NCBI GenBank assembly: GCA_910586865.1
Contig: CAJUIY010000004.1
Coordinates: 1 to 58,853, forward strand
DNA: 58,853 bases
Direction: 5' to 3'
Source of the DNA: an uncultured Bacilli bacterium
Lineage (GTDB): Bacteria; Bacillota_I; Bacilli_A; RF39; UBA660
Position numbers and translations under genes: made by a program. Below, piece after piece: positions 35,180-43,903 of the stretch. Numbering within the stretch: the stretch's first letter is position 1; every line of letters begins with the position of its first letter. The notes beneath the pieces are model-generated. The model did not search any database. It saw nothing but the letters and a program-made list of their open reading frames with translations, and was not told the DNA's origin.

Positions 35180-35358
35180 GTAAGAGGAGTAAAATATATT
35201 CTATTTTTAGAGACAATATGGTTGGTGAAAATATTGATAAATATATTGGAAGACACTTACAAAAAAATGGAAGCGGGTAACTTCGTTAAAAGTGTAATTG
35301 AGTATAAATTAAGGTGGCACCACGAATCATTCGTCCTTATGTTGGTGGTACCTTTTTT
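35180..35358 (+). promoter_or_regulatory. T-box riboswitch leader of hisS-aspS with GACAC specifier
   Basis: The stem I base pairs GTAA (35180-35183) with TTAC (35257-35260). Directly above it the 3' strand reads GACAC (35252-35256), containing both GAC (Asp) and CAC (His). A GGTGAAAA element lies in the distal stem I. The antiterminator T-box reads AAGGTGGCACCACG, with TGGC at 35315-35318 facing the tRNA end. The terminator pairs AAGGT with ACCTT (35350-35354) and CACCA with TGGTG, caps an inner CGAAT/ATTCG hairpin, then runs into T residues. Overlapping Asp/His specifiers are known ahead of hisS-aspS operons in other Firmicutes. TGGC best fits a G73 tRNA (tRNA-Asp). Confidence 0.88.
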
Positions 35359-35375
35359 GTTGAAGGAGGAAGAAT

Positions 35376-36722
35376 ATGATAACAAAACCAAAAGGATGTA
35401 GAGATATCTATGGAAATGATGCAAAGAAATGGAAATATATTGAAGAAATAGTAGATTCTGTGATGGAAAAATATAACTATGGTTATATTAGAACACCAAT
35501 TTTTGAATCCAGTGAGCTATTTCACCGAGGAGTAGGAGCAACTAGTGATATTGTAACAAAAGAAACGTATGATTTCACAGATCGTGGAGAAAGAAAAATG
35601 ACATTACGTCCAGAAGGAACGGCAGGTGTTGTGAGAAGTTTCATTGAAAATAAAATGTATGGAGATGCGAATCCTGTAAAATTATACTATCATGGAACCA
35701 TGTATCGTTATGAAAGACCACAAGCAGGAAGAGAACGAGAACTTACCCAGTTTGGTGCAGAAGTATTAGGTTCTAGTGATCCGTTAATCGATGCAGAGAT
35801 GATTTCTCTAGCACTTACAATTTATCAGATGCTAGGTTTTGAAAAGGTAAAAGTAAAGCTAAACTCTTTAGGAGATAAAGAGTCAAGAGAAAATTACCGT
35901 GAAGAATTGATTAAGTACTTTTCACCTCATATCAATGATTTTTGTGAAGATTGTAAAAATAGATTAGCAAAAAATCCTTTAAGAATATTGGATTGTAAAG
36001 TAGATAGTGAAAATGAAATCTTAAAAAACGCACCGAAAACAATAGACTATTTAAACAAAGAATCCAAAGAAAGATTTGATAAAGTATTAGAATATTTAGA
36101 TATTTTACAAGTAGAATATGAGGTAGATCCTAGAATCGTCAGAGGATTAGATTATTACTCTCATACCGTATTTGAATTTGAAGTAGATGTCAAAGAACTT
36201 GGAGGCCAAAATGTTATTGGTGGTGGTGGAAGATATGATGCTTTATGTGAACAATTAGATGGACCAAATACTCCAGGTATTGGTTTTGCTTCTGGAATCG
36301 ATCGACTTCTATTTGCAATGGAATGTATGGATATAAAACCTCCTATTAGAGAGGGGATTGATTTATTCTTCTTATATGTGAGTGAAGAAGAAAAAAAATA
36401 TGCTCTATACTTGACGCAAGAGTTGCGGTTGAATGGATTTGTTGTGGATACCGAATATACTTCCAGAAGCCTAAAAGCACAATTTAAACAATCGGAAAGA
36501 CTAAATGCGAAAATGATTGCCGTTTTAAATAGTGAACAATTAGATAATGGAGATATAACGGTAAAAAATACCAAAACAAAAGAAGAAGAAATTATTTCTT
36601 TAGATGCTTTGATTTACTATTTAGATGAGAAGTTAGTAGAAGAGGAAGAGCTTGAACAGGATTGCTCTTGTGGTGGAAGTTGTGGTCATTGTCATCACCC
36701 GGAAGAAGAAGGAGAAGCGTAG
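35376..36722 (+). CDS. hisS: Histidyl-tRNA synthetase with a Cys/His-rich C-terminal tail
   Basis: Class II synthetase charging tRNA-His, 448 aa. Motif 1 lies at the start (PKGCRDIYG, YIRTPIFE). Motif 2 has MYRYERPQAGRERELTQFGAE. The HisA signature is VRGLDYYSHTVFEF and motif 3 is PGIGFASGIDRLLFAM. The anticodon-binding domain spans about 330-420. The last ~25 residues are unusual: an acidic stretch, then CSCGGSCGHCHH and EEEGEA, i.e. four Cys and two His in twelve residues. Most bacterial HisRS end near residue 420-425. It starts at ATG 35376 after GAAGGAGG and lies 1 base ahead of aspS. Confidence 0.96.
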   Translation: MITKPKGCRDIYGNDAKKWKYIEEIVDSVMEKYNYGYIRTPIFESSELFHRGVGATSDIVTKETYDFTDRGERKMTLRPEGTAGVVRSFIENKMYGDANPVKLYYHGTMYRYERPQAGRERELTQFGAEVLGSSDPLIDAEMISLALTIYQMLGFEKVKVKLNSLGDKESRENYREELIKYFSPHINDFCEDCKNRLAKNPLRILDCKVDSENEILKNAPKTIDYLNKESKERFDKVLEYLDILQVEYEVDPRIVRGLDYYSHTVFEFEVDVKELGGQNVIGGGGRYDALCEQLDGPNTPGIGFASGIDRLLFAMECMDIKPPIREGIDLFFLYVSEEEKKYALYLTQELRLNGFVVDTEYTSRSLKAQFKQSERLNAKMIAVLNSEQLDNGDITVKNTKTKEEEIISLDALIYYLDEKLVEEEELEQDCSCGGSCGHCHHPEEEGEA

Positions 36723-36723
36723 T

Positions 36724-38040
36724 ATGAAAAAAATTAATATCAATGAATTAAGTAATTATTACAATCAAAAAGTAGAAATTAGTGGTTTTGTCGATAGTAT
36801 TCGTAATCTTCAATGGGTACAGTTTATTATACTAAGAGATCGTACAGGAAAAGTACAGATTACGATTGAAAAATCAGAAGAAAAGAATAAAGAAATGGTA
36901 GAGTTAGTAGAGCATTTAACGTTAGAATCCACCATGAAAGTAACTGGTATACTAATGGAGTCACCTAAAGTAAAATTAAATGGAATGGAGGTAGTACCAT
37001 CTAGTATGGAAGTAACCTCAAAAAGTGAAGAAGAACTACCCTTTAACTATAAGATGCCAGAGAGTGCCAATATTGATACGAGACTAGATTATCGTTTTAT
37101 GGATTTACGAAATGAAAAGAATCAGTTGATGTTTCAAATACAATCATTACTAGTAAAATCCATGAGAGAATATTTATACAGTAAAGATTTTACAGAAATT
37201 CATACTCCGAAACTAATTGGTACTGCCTCAGAATCAGGTTCGGAGGTATTTGAAGTAAATTATTTTAAAGAGAAAGCTTATCTTGCTCAATCGCCTCAAT
37301 TTTATAAACAAATGGCCATGGCGAGCGGTTTTGAAAGAATCTTTGAAGTGGCACCTGCTTTTCGAGCAGAAAACTCGAATACGAATCGTCATACTACAGA
37401 ATTTACCTCTTTTGATTTAGAATTTAGTGATATTGATTCTTACCAAGATGTCATGGATTTGGAAGAGGAATTATTAATCAATGGTCTTTCTAAGGTAAAA
37501 GAAGTTTATGGGGAGCAAATAAAAGAGGTATTTGGTAGTGAAGTAGTAGTCCCTACAAGACCATTTCCTAGAATCAAATTACAGGATTTATATCAAAAGT
37601 TAGAAAAAAGATATGACTATTCCATTCCGAAAGAAGATATTGGAGATATGAATGCCGAGGCTGAAAAATTAACCTCTAAATTTGCCATGGAAGAGTATGG
37701 AAGTGAATTTATCTTTGTAACCGATTTTTCGAAAACAAAAAGAGCCTTCTATCATATGAGAGAAGAAGATATTCCTCAAGGTTATGATTTGATATGGAGA
37801 GGAGTAGAAATTACAACAGGAGCACAAAGAGAACATCGTTATGAGATATTAAAAAAACAAGCAGAAGAAAAGGGACTAACCGAAGATGTAAAATTCTATC
37901 TAGAATTTTTCAAGTATGGCTGTCCACCTCATGGCGGATTTGCTCTTGGAATCGATCGTTTAACGATGTTACTTTTAGGTATGCCAAATTTAAAAGAGAC
38001 GATGTTCTTATTTAGAGGACCAAATCGAATTACCCCATAA
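36724..38040 (+). CDS. aspS: Aspartyl-tRNA synthetase, archaeal/eukaryotic type
   Basis: 438-aa class II synthetase. An N-terminal OB-fold anticodon domain (about 1-105, with VEISGFVDSIRNL) is followed by the catalytic core: RLDYRFMDLRN, the flipping-loop segment SESGSEVFEV, AQSPQFYKQMAM, motif 2 FRAENSNTNRHTTEFTSFD and motif 3 GGFALGIDRL. It lacks the ~150-residue GAD insertion of bacterial AspRS (about 590 aa), so it is the archaeal-type AspS2. Some such enzymes are non-discriminating and charge tRNA-Asn as well, relying on GatCAB. I cannot tell which applies here. It starts at ATG 36724, directly after hisS. The upstream in-frame ATG at 36652 lies inside hisS. Confidence 0.94.
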   Translation: MKKININELSNYYNQKVEISGFVDSIRNLQWVQFIILRDRTGKVQITIEKSEEKNKEMVELVEHLTLESTMKVTGILMESPKVKLNGMEVVPSSMEVTSKSEEELPFNYKMPESANIDTRLDYRFMDLRNEKNQLMFQIQSLLVKSMREYLYSKDFTEIHTPKLIGTASESGSEVFEVNYFKEKAYLAQSPQFYKQMAMASGFERIFEVAPAFRAENSNTNRHTTEFTSFDLEFSDIDSYQDVMDLEEELLINGLSKVKEVYGEQIKEVFGSEVVVPTRPFPRIKLQDLYQKLEKRYDYSIPKEDIGDMNAEAEKLTSKFAMEEYGSEFIFVTDFSKTKRAFYHMREEDIPQGYDLIWRGVEITTGAQREHRYEILKKQAEEKGLTEDVKFYLEFFKYGCPPHGGFALGIDRLTMLLLGMPNLKETMFLFRGPNRITP

Positions 38041-38058
38041 GAAAGGATTGATTTATCA

Positions 38059-38604
38059 ATGGAAGAAATGATTGATGTTTTAGATGAAAATGGAATTAAG
38101 ACAGGAGAAGTCTTATCACGAAGTGAAATTCATAAAAGAGGACTATGGCATCGTCTTATTGTGGTTGCTGTTATCAATGAAAAGAATGAAATTCTAATGC
38201 AACAAAGAAGTAAAAATAAAGAGAAAAATCCAAATATGTGGGATATCTCTGCCGCAGGACATATAGGGGCAGGACAGACTGCTTTATCTGCAGCAGCAAG
38301 GGAAATGAATGAAGAAATCAGTATCCATCTTGGATATACGGTTACTGTGAATGACTTTCGCTATGTCTTTTCTTATCGAAAAGAAGAAAAAGTGGCCGAT
38401 GATTATTATGATAGACAGTTTTTTGATTTCTTTATTCTAAGAAAAGAAAACTTAAAAATCGAAGATATAAAAATGCAAGAAAGTGAAGTTCAGGCCATTA
38501 AATGGTGTTCTTTAGGCGAGGTAAAGGAATTAATCGAAAAAAAAGAAGTCATCGAAAGAGATGCGGTCTATCAAGAAATTGAAAATTATATTTTTAATAT
38601 ATAG
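38059..38604 (+). CDS. Nudix hydrolase, IPP-isomerase-like
   Basis: 181-aa Nudix-fold protein. Its overall pattern (VLDENGIKTGEVLSRSEIHKRGLWHR, then QQRSKNKEKNPNMWDISAAGH) resembles the subfamily that includes YfcD and IPP isomerase-like proteins. The Nudix box reads G-HIGAG-Q-TALSAAA-REMNEE-ISI. The metal-binding REUxEE core is intact, but the first Glu of the signature is Gln and the late Gly is Ser. Substrate unknown. It starts at ATG 38059 after GAAAGGATTG, 18 bases after aspS, so it probably belongs to the T-box transcript. Confidence 0.85.
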   Translation: MEEMIDVLDENGIKTGEVLSRSEIHKRGLWHRLIVVAVINEKNEILMQQRSKNKEKNPNMWDISAAGHIGAGQTALSAAAREMNEEISIHLGYTVTVNDFRYVFSYRKEEKVADDYYDRQFFDFFILRKENLKIEDIKMQESEVQAIKWCSLGEVKELIEKKEVIERDAVYQEIENYIFNI

Positions 38605-38622
38605 AAAAAGGAGAAGGAAACT

Positions 38623-38841
38623 ATGAATGAATTAATAGAAACAAACTCATTTTATGATGCAAGACAAATATTATATAGTGAAGAAGAATTACGACTATAT
38701 CGTGATTTAGCGGGGATGCCTTTATTTGATAGTTACCAAGAATTAATAGAGGCATTGGAACCCAAAGAAGCAAAAGATACTTTGGATAGGCCTTGCCTAC
38801 AGAAAAATACTCATGAAGGAAGGTCTTGTAATAAAAGATAA
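38623..38841 (+). CDS. Small hypothetical protein, 72 aa
   Basis: Not recognised. Polar, partly helical, with a CLQKNTHEGRSCNKR C-terminus. A good ribosome site (AAAAGGAG) precedes ATG 38623, and the gene sits in the tight gap between the Nudix gene and proS on the same strand. It is therefore likely translated as part of the hisS-aspS-Nudix-proS run. The opposite strand also has an open frame, but without a supporting ribosome site. Confidence 0.6.
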   Translation: MNELIETNSFYDARQILYSEEELRLYRDLAGMPLFDSYQELIEALEPKEAKDTLDRPCLQKNTHEGRSCNKR

Positions 38842-38871
38842 TAGTTAATAGAAAGAAAGGAAGTGTTCGAT

Positions 38872-40296
38872 ATGAAAAATAACGAGGCAATTACCAAAAG
38901 AGAAGATGATTTTGCGAAATGGTATACAGATGTAGTGCGTGCTGCCCATCTTGCTGATTATTCTTCTGTAAAGGGCTGTATCGTGATAGAACCAAATGGT
39001 TATGCCATTTGGGAGAAGATGCAAGAAATATTAGATAAAGAATTTAAAAAATTGGGACATGAAAATTGTCAAATGCCTCTTTTAATTCCAGAGAATCTAC
39101 TAAAAAAAGAAACCGATTTAGTAGAGGGGTTTGCTCCAGAAGTTGCTTGGGTAACGAAAGGTGGCGAAAAGGAGTTAGAAGAGAATTTATGTATCAGACC
39201 AACCAGTGAGACTTTATTTTGTGATTACTACAAAAATCATGTAAAGTCCCATCGAGATTTACCCAAACTTTATAATCAATGGTGCAACGTTCTTCGTTGG
39301 GAGAAAGAGACAAGACCATTTCTTCGTAGTCGTGAGTTCCTATGGCAAGAAGGACATACTCTACATGCCACGAAAGAAGAAGCAGAAAAAGAAACCGACC
39401 AAATGATGGGAGTTTATCATTGGTTTCACAATGAAATTCTAGCGATTCCTTCGATTCGTGGCAAGAAAACAGAAAAAGAAAAGTTCTCAGGAGCAGAATA
39501 TACCCTAACGAATGAAGCTTTAATGTATAATGGAGTGACTCTACAATCTGGTACCTCTCATTATTTTGGACAAAAATTTTCAGAAGCTTATGATGTAAAG
39601 TTCACGAATAAGGAAAATAAAGAAGAATATGCTTATCAAACTTCTTGGGGAACAACCACTCGTATGATTGGCGGTTTAATTATGGTTCATAGTGATGATT
39701 ATGGTCTCGTTCTTCCACCACGAATTGCACCAAAACAAGTAGTGATTATTCCCATTGGAGAAGATCAAGAAGTAATGGAAAAAGCATCTCAAATAAACGA
39801 AGAACTAAATCATCATCAAATCACTTCTTATATAGATGATTCTAAGAAAAGTCCAGGATTTAAATTTGCAGAAGCAGAAGTAAATGGGATTCCTGTTCGT
39901 ATTGAGATTGGAAAAAGAGATTTAGCCTCTTCTCATATTACCATAGCAAGACGTGATACCAGAGAAAAGATATTGGTTTCAACGGATACCAACCTTTCTT
40001 CTTATATAGAGGAGTTATTAGAAACCATTCAAAAGGACATGTATGAAAGGGCTTTCAAAAGAAGAGAAGAATTAACCTTCGAAGCTCATACTCTACAAGA
40101 AATGGAAGAGATTCTAGAAAATCAACCAGGATTTATTCATGCAATGTGGTGTGGTAAAAAAGAATGTGAAGAGGAAATTAAGAATATCAAAGGATGTAAA
40201 TCAAGATGTATTACAGAAGAACAATCCATTGATGAAAAATGTATCTGTTGCGGAAAAGAAGCAAAATACCATGTTGTTTGGGGAATTCAATACTAA
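38872..40296 (+). CDS. proS: Prolyl-tRNA synthetase, archaeal/eukaryotic-like type
   Basis: 474-aa class II synthetase of the short form lacking the ~180-residue INS editing domain. Signatures are KGCIVIEPNGYAIWEKMQ, CQMPLLIPENLL, LCIRPTSETLFC, RWEKETRPFLRSREFLWQEGHT (motif 2), TLQSGTSHYFGQKFS and WGTTTRMIGGLIMVHSDD (motif 3). The anticodon-binding domain follows (about 280-385). The C-terminal zinc domain typical of this type has Cys pairs in WCGKKEC, GCKSRC and CICCG, and the conserved Tyr terminus (GIQY). Pro editing must occur in trans, if at all. It starts at ATG 38872 after AAAGGAAG. The ATG at 38863 overlaps that site. Confidence 0.95.
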   Translation: MKNNEAITKREDDFAKWYTDVVRAAHLADYSSVKGCIVIEPNGYAIWEKMQEILDKEFKKLGHENCQMPLLIPENLLKKETDLVEGFAPEVAWVTKGGEKELEENLCIRPTSETLFCDYYKNHVKSHRDLPKLYNQWCNVLRWEKETRPFLRSREFLWQEGHTLHATKEEAEKETDQMMGVYHWFHNEILAIPSIRGKKTEKEKFSGAEYTLTNEALMYNGVTLQSGTSHYFGQKFSEAYDVKFTNKENKEEYAYQTSWGTTTRMIGGLIMVHSDDYGLVLPPRIAPKQVVIIPIGEDQEVMEKASQINEELNHHQITSYIDDSKKSPGFKFAEAEVNGIPVRIEIGKRDLASSHITIARRDTREKILVSTDTNLSSYIEELLETIQKDMYERAFKRREELTFEAHTLQEMEEILENQPGFIHAMWCGKKECEEEIKNIKGCKSRCITEEQSIDEKCICCGKEAKYHVVWGIQY

Positions 40297-40414
40297 TAAA
40301 TAGGAAGATTATGAAATGATAAATTATTTTCTTCTGATAAGTAGCATTTGATAATATAAAATCCTTTTATCCAAAGAAGAATTTTTTTGTTCATCCTATG
40401 AATAACGAAAAAAC

Positions 40415-40443
40415 TTGACTTTCTTACTTCTTTGTGTTATTGT
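40415..40443 (+). promoter_or_regulatory. Possible promoter of the duplicated-domain membrane protein
   Basis: TTGACT at 40415-40420, 17-base spacer, TATTGT at 40438-40443. It leaves a leader of about 75 bases. The rest of 40297-40525 is AT-rich, with no gene or clear terminator. Confidence 0.5.
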
Positions 40444-40525
40444 ATAAGGCATTTAAAGGGGTGTCACTAGTAATGGTGGTATCTTTATAGAGATAGGAAA
40501 TCAAAAGGAATGTGGGGGAGAGTTT

Positions 40526-42907
40526 ATGACTAAAATAAATTTTATTGCAATAAAGAAATATCCTGATAAAAAAGAGATGCATGTTTTTACAAAGGACGGA
40601 AAAGAAGAAGTTTATCCAGTGTCTGATGGTAAAGAAAAAATAAATGATAATTTTAGACACTTAAAGGAATTAGCAAATCAAAATGAAATTCCTTATTCAG
40701 TGAAAGGACTTCGGGAGCTAAGAAGACTAGGATTAGTATATTATTTAGAAGAAAAGGAATTCGACCGGTTATATCCAGTAATGAGTCAAGGAAATAAAAA
40801 TCAAGCACAATCTCAGAAAAAGAAGGAGTATCTTAGAGCAGAGAAAAAAAAGGTAAAAGAGTATTTAACTGCGGTTCAAAAGAATCCGAATTTATTATTG
40901 GATAGTAGAAGAAATCCTTATTTTGATACGAGAAAATTCTATGAGAAAGGCTCTAATTCTAATGGGAAGGAAAAACAACTTCCACAGCTATATAAAGGAA
41001 TTCATGATTTTATTCTTCCAAGGGAAGTACCAAAAACCTCTTTTATTATGATTAAAAAACCATTGAACGAGAAAACAAAAGAAGAACCATTAAAGATGTA
41101 TGTTTTCACAAGTGATGGAGAAGAAAAAATATATCCCGTTACAAAACAGAATATGGCTAGACAACTAAGTAAATTAGCTCAGGAGAATGAGCTTTCCTAT
41201 TCTTCGAAAGGACTTCGGGAGTTAAGAAGACTAGGATTACTATATTATCTAGAGGAAGAAGATTTCAACCAACTATATCCAATCATGAGTCAAAAAAATA
41301 AAAATCAAGCTCAATATCAAAAGAAGAAGGAAAAAGAAGCGGCAGAAAAACAACTTCCTCAAATATATTTTTCTTTAGAGGAGATGATTAAAAGAAGAGC
41401 AGCTACCGCAAAAAATACTACTTCTACTAAAAAGAATGCAGACGATTTAGATTCCACAAAAGTAAGAGAGTTTAAGAGTCGTAATTCTGATATTGTAAAG
41501 GAAGAATCAAATAGCAAATCGAAGCGAAAAGCTAGAGTTATTCCTTTTCCAGAGAAAGCAATCAAGATGATAAAGAAAGGTAGAAGAGAGATTACTTATT
41601 CGGTTATCGGTACCATAGTTGCCATTAGTTGTGCATCTTTTTATAATAACCATAATACTGATCGATTTAAAGTCACTTCAGATATGTTAGAAGCAAGTAA
41701 ATCAAATCAAAAAGTAAGAAAATATAGTACACCTGCTCCTTTCGAAAATAGTACAATGAATTATGCATCTAATTCTTCTATTCCTACGATAAAAACAGGA
41801 GCAATTAAGGAATATCAAAATATAAAAGATGCATTACAATCTGCTAATATCAATGAGAAAAAGAAGTTACATTTAGGTAATATTTATTCTTGGCTTACTT
41901 ATTATAATGATTCTTTTGCTGACAATTATTATAATAAAAAAGAGGATACAAAACCAGCACATCGCTGGGAGGAAGCAATAACTTATTATCTATTATATAA
42001 TCATATTGATGATTCTATTATCTATAAGATATTTGATAACTCCACGCTTGATACAGACCAACTGTTAAAATCCTACAAAAAAGGAATTATTCAGGATGCA
42101 CAGGCTTATATTATTAGTGAGGATTCTCTAAAGATGGAACAATTAATCAATAGCGAAAAAGGAAAAGAATTCTATAAAATATATAAAAAATTATTTAATA
42201 AGTATAAATCTTTAACAGAAGATAGCAAACACACTAAAGAAGAAGTTACTAATACTTTTAGTAAGTTAGTAAGAGAAGACTTTTTAACAGTAGGAAAAGA
42301 AATTACACCAGCCAAATTAGCTGTTTTCCCTATCATTAATGCTTTCTATGAATTAGCAAGTGATATCGATACTGCCGAAAAATTAAGCGAAAAAGAATTA
42401 GATTACGTAAAGGAAAAAGTATTCCAAAAAGTAGAGACCAGATTAAGCGAATATAGTAATGGTTTAATTGTAAATAAGAACTTATATGAAAATAAACTTT
42501 CGGATGCGTTATCTTATAGCATGTTAAAAAAATTGGCTCTAAGAGAACTAAAAGAAAATGATAATTATAAAGTAGAGGAAGAACAAAGAAATCTTACCAC
42601 TCAAAAAGCTTATCAAACCGTGCTAAAAAAAGCAAATAGTGATGAGGCATCTTCTGAATCTGACTATGCTAGTTATTATAAGACAACACAAGAAGTAAAA
42701 GGAGCCTATCGTTCTTCTTTCCCTAATGATAAGAAAGATCTAAGCAAAAAAGAAGATATCATCATGCATGGTTCTACCCCAAAAGAAAAGAAAAATGGGC
42801 AGGAAGAAGGTAAAGTTATTAGTGAAGAATTTGCTAATGAAATGAGGAATATCGTATTAAGTCGAATATCGACTGAATTTGCAAAAACAAAAGTAAAAAG
42901 AAGATAA
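40526..42907 (+). CDS. Single-pass membrane protein with an internal N-terminal duplication, 793 aa
   Basis: Not recognised. Residues about 1-164 and 172-288 are two copies of one unit. Each has a beta-like (M)xVFTxDGxEExYPV strand pair, the near-identical KGLRELRRLGLxYYLEE segment (60-75 and 228-243), LYPxMSQxNKNQAQxQKKKE (82-101 and 250-269) and a KQLPQxY stretch (150-156 and 275-281). A basic linker leads to one hydrophobic helix (about 356-373). The remaining ~420 residues are mostly helical and lysine-rich and would lie outside the cell if the basic side stays in. There is no signal peptidase site. It starts at ATG 40526 after GGGGGAG. A long hairpin terminator follows. Confidence 0.75.
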   Translation: MTKINFIAIKKYPDKKEMHVFTKDGKEEVYPVSDGKEKINDNFRHLKELANQNEIPYSVKGLRELRRLGLVYYLEEKEFDRLYPVMSQGNKNQAQSQKKKEYLRAEKKKVKEYLTAVQKNPNLLLDSRRNPYFDTRKFYEKGSNSNGKEKQLPQLYKGIHDFILPREVPKTSFIMIKKPLNEKTKEEPLKMYVFTSDGEEKIYPVTKQNMARQLSKLAQENELSYSSKGLRELRRLGLLYYLEEEDFNQLYPIMSQKNKNQAQYQKKKEKEAAEKQLPQIYFSLEEMIKRRAATAKNTTSTKKNADDLDSTKVREFKSRNSDIVKEESNSKSKRKARVIPFPEKAIKMIKKGRREITYSVIGTIVAISCASFYNNHNTDRFKVTSDMLEASKSNQKVRKYSTPAPFENSTMNYASNSSIPTIKTGAIKEYQNIKDALQSANINEKKKLHLGNIYSWLTYYNDSFADNYYNKKEDTKPAHRWEEAITYYLLYNHIDDSIIYKIFDNSTLDTDQLLKSYKKGIIQDAQAYIISEDSLKMEQLINSEKGKEFYKIYKKLFNKYKSLTEDSKHTKEEVTNTFSKLVREDFLTVGKEITPAKLAVFPIINAFYELASDIDTAEKLSEKELDYVKEKVFQKVETRLSEYSNGLIVNKNLYENKLSDALSYSMLKKLALRELKENDNYKVEEEQRNLTTQKAYQTVLKKANSDEASSESDYASYYKTTQEVKGAYRSSFPNDKKDLSKKEDIIMHGSTPKEKKNGQEEGKVISEEFANEMRNIVLSRISTEFAKTKVKRR

Positions 42908-42929
42908 ACAACAGTAACATAGAAAAAAA

Positions 42930-42988
42930 GAACTATTACTTTAGAAGATTTTTATGAAAAATCATATCTTTTGCAATAGTTTTTTTAT
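42930..42988 (+). terminator. Terminator after the 793-aa membrane protein gene
   Basis: AACTATT (42930-42936) pairs with AATAGTT (42975-42981). Between them lie imperfectly paired AGAAGAT and ATATCTTTT segments, and a T run follows. It lies between two convergent genes. Confidence 0.6.
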
Positions 42989-43026
42989 TGTCTTTACAAA
43001 TGAATTTAACTTTTCAGACTAACCAA

Positions 43027-43800
43027 CTAAGAATTACTATCTTCATCCAGAAAGCTAAGTATTAATTGATGTGTCATAGTTGGGTAATTTAAATAGGAAA
43101 AGTGGGTGGCATCTGGAAAAACATGTAATTTAGAATTCTTAATATATTTATGAATTATGTAGGCATCTTTTATAGGGGTATCTTTATCTTTTTTTCCCCA
43201 TAAGATAAGTGTTTTTACATCAATGTTTTTGAAATAATATTTTAAATCTAAATTTACAATATTTCGGAAGGTTTTTAACATATGTTGGTCTAATGCTTTA
43301 TAATCCGTAGAACCAAACATACGAAATAATCTTTTCAAATAGATATTTCTTTTCCTTTTGGGAAGAAAAAAGTTTAATTTTTTTAAAAATTTATAGGTAA
43401 AAGTTTTGAAAATCTTAATAGGATTTTTTTTCGGTTTAATACCAGCACTATCAATTAAAATTAACTTATCTATTTTGTCTTTATAGTAACCAGCAAGTAA
43501 GGAAGCAATTCTACCACCAAAAGAATGTGCAATAATAATAGGATTATCTATCTTTTCACTCTCTATAAAATCTCTGATGATATTCGTATAGTCATAGACG
43601 GTTAAATCATAGTCAGGAAATATACTTTGTCCAAAACCTGGGTAATCCATAATATAAATGGTATATTTTTTCTTTAATTCATAAATCATAGCATCAAAAG
43701 TATTTCTAGTATTTCCCCAACCTGGAAGGATGACAATCTTCTTTTTCTCTGTCCCATATTTTTCAAAATGGATGGAGTAGGAATCTTTATTATAATACAT
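43027..43800 (-). CDS. Alpha/beta-fold hydrolase
   Basis: 257-aa cytoplasmic alpha/beta hydrolase. The oxyanion segment is LPGWGNTR and the nucleophile elbow is AHSFGG with Ser93. The catalytic acid lies in LWGKKDKDTP (Asp near 205-207), and the catalytic His is near 233 in DATHFSYL. A cap region of about 65 residues sits between strands 6 and 7. Substrate unknown; esterase- or lipase-like activity is likely. The start is ATG 43800 after AGGTGAT. The ATG at 43815 overlaps that ribosome site. It is the only minus-strand gene in this half of the window. Confidence 0.88.
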   Translation of the reverse strand: MYYNKDSYSIHFEKYGTEKKKIVILPGWGNTRNTFDAMIYELKKKYTIYIMDYPGFGQSIFPDYDLTVYDYTNIIRDFIESEKIDNPIIIAHSFGGRIASLLAGYYKDKIDKLILIDSAGIKPKKNPIKIFKTFTYKFLKKLNFFLPKRKRNIYLKRLFRMFGSTDYKALDQHMLKTFRNIVNLDLKYYFKNIDVKTLILWGKKDKDTPIKDAYIIHKYIKNSKLHVFPDATHFSYLNYPTMTHQLILSFLDEDSNS

Positions 43801-43903
43801 ATTATCACCTATCATAATTTATGTAAAAAAAAGAGATGGGTTCTTCTTTTCAAGTGTAGGAATTTTTAGTATAATGAAAGTATAATGGTAGTAGGTGATA
43901 AAC

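Noticed and set aside
36161..36574. Minus-strand open frame of 137 codons inside hisS
   Set aside because: Shadow of a well-supported gene; composition is Ser/Pro/Asn-rich, with no ribosome site.
38621..38890. Minus-strand frame of 89 codons opposite the 72-aa gene
   Set aside because: The plus-strand frame has a strong ribosome site and operon position; the minus frame has neither.
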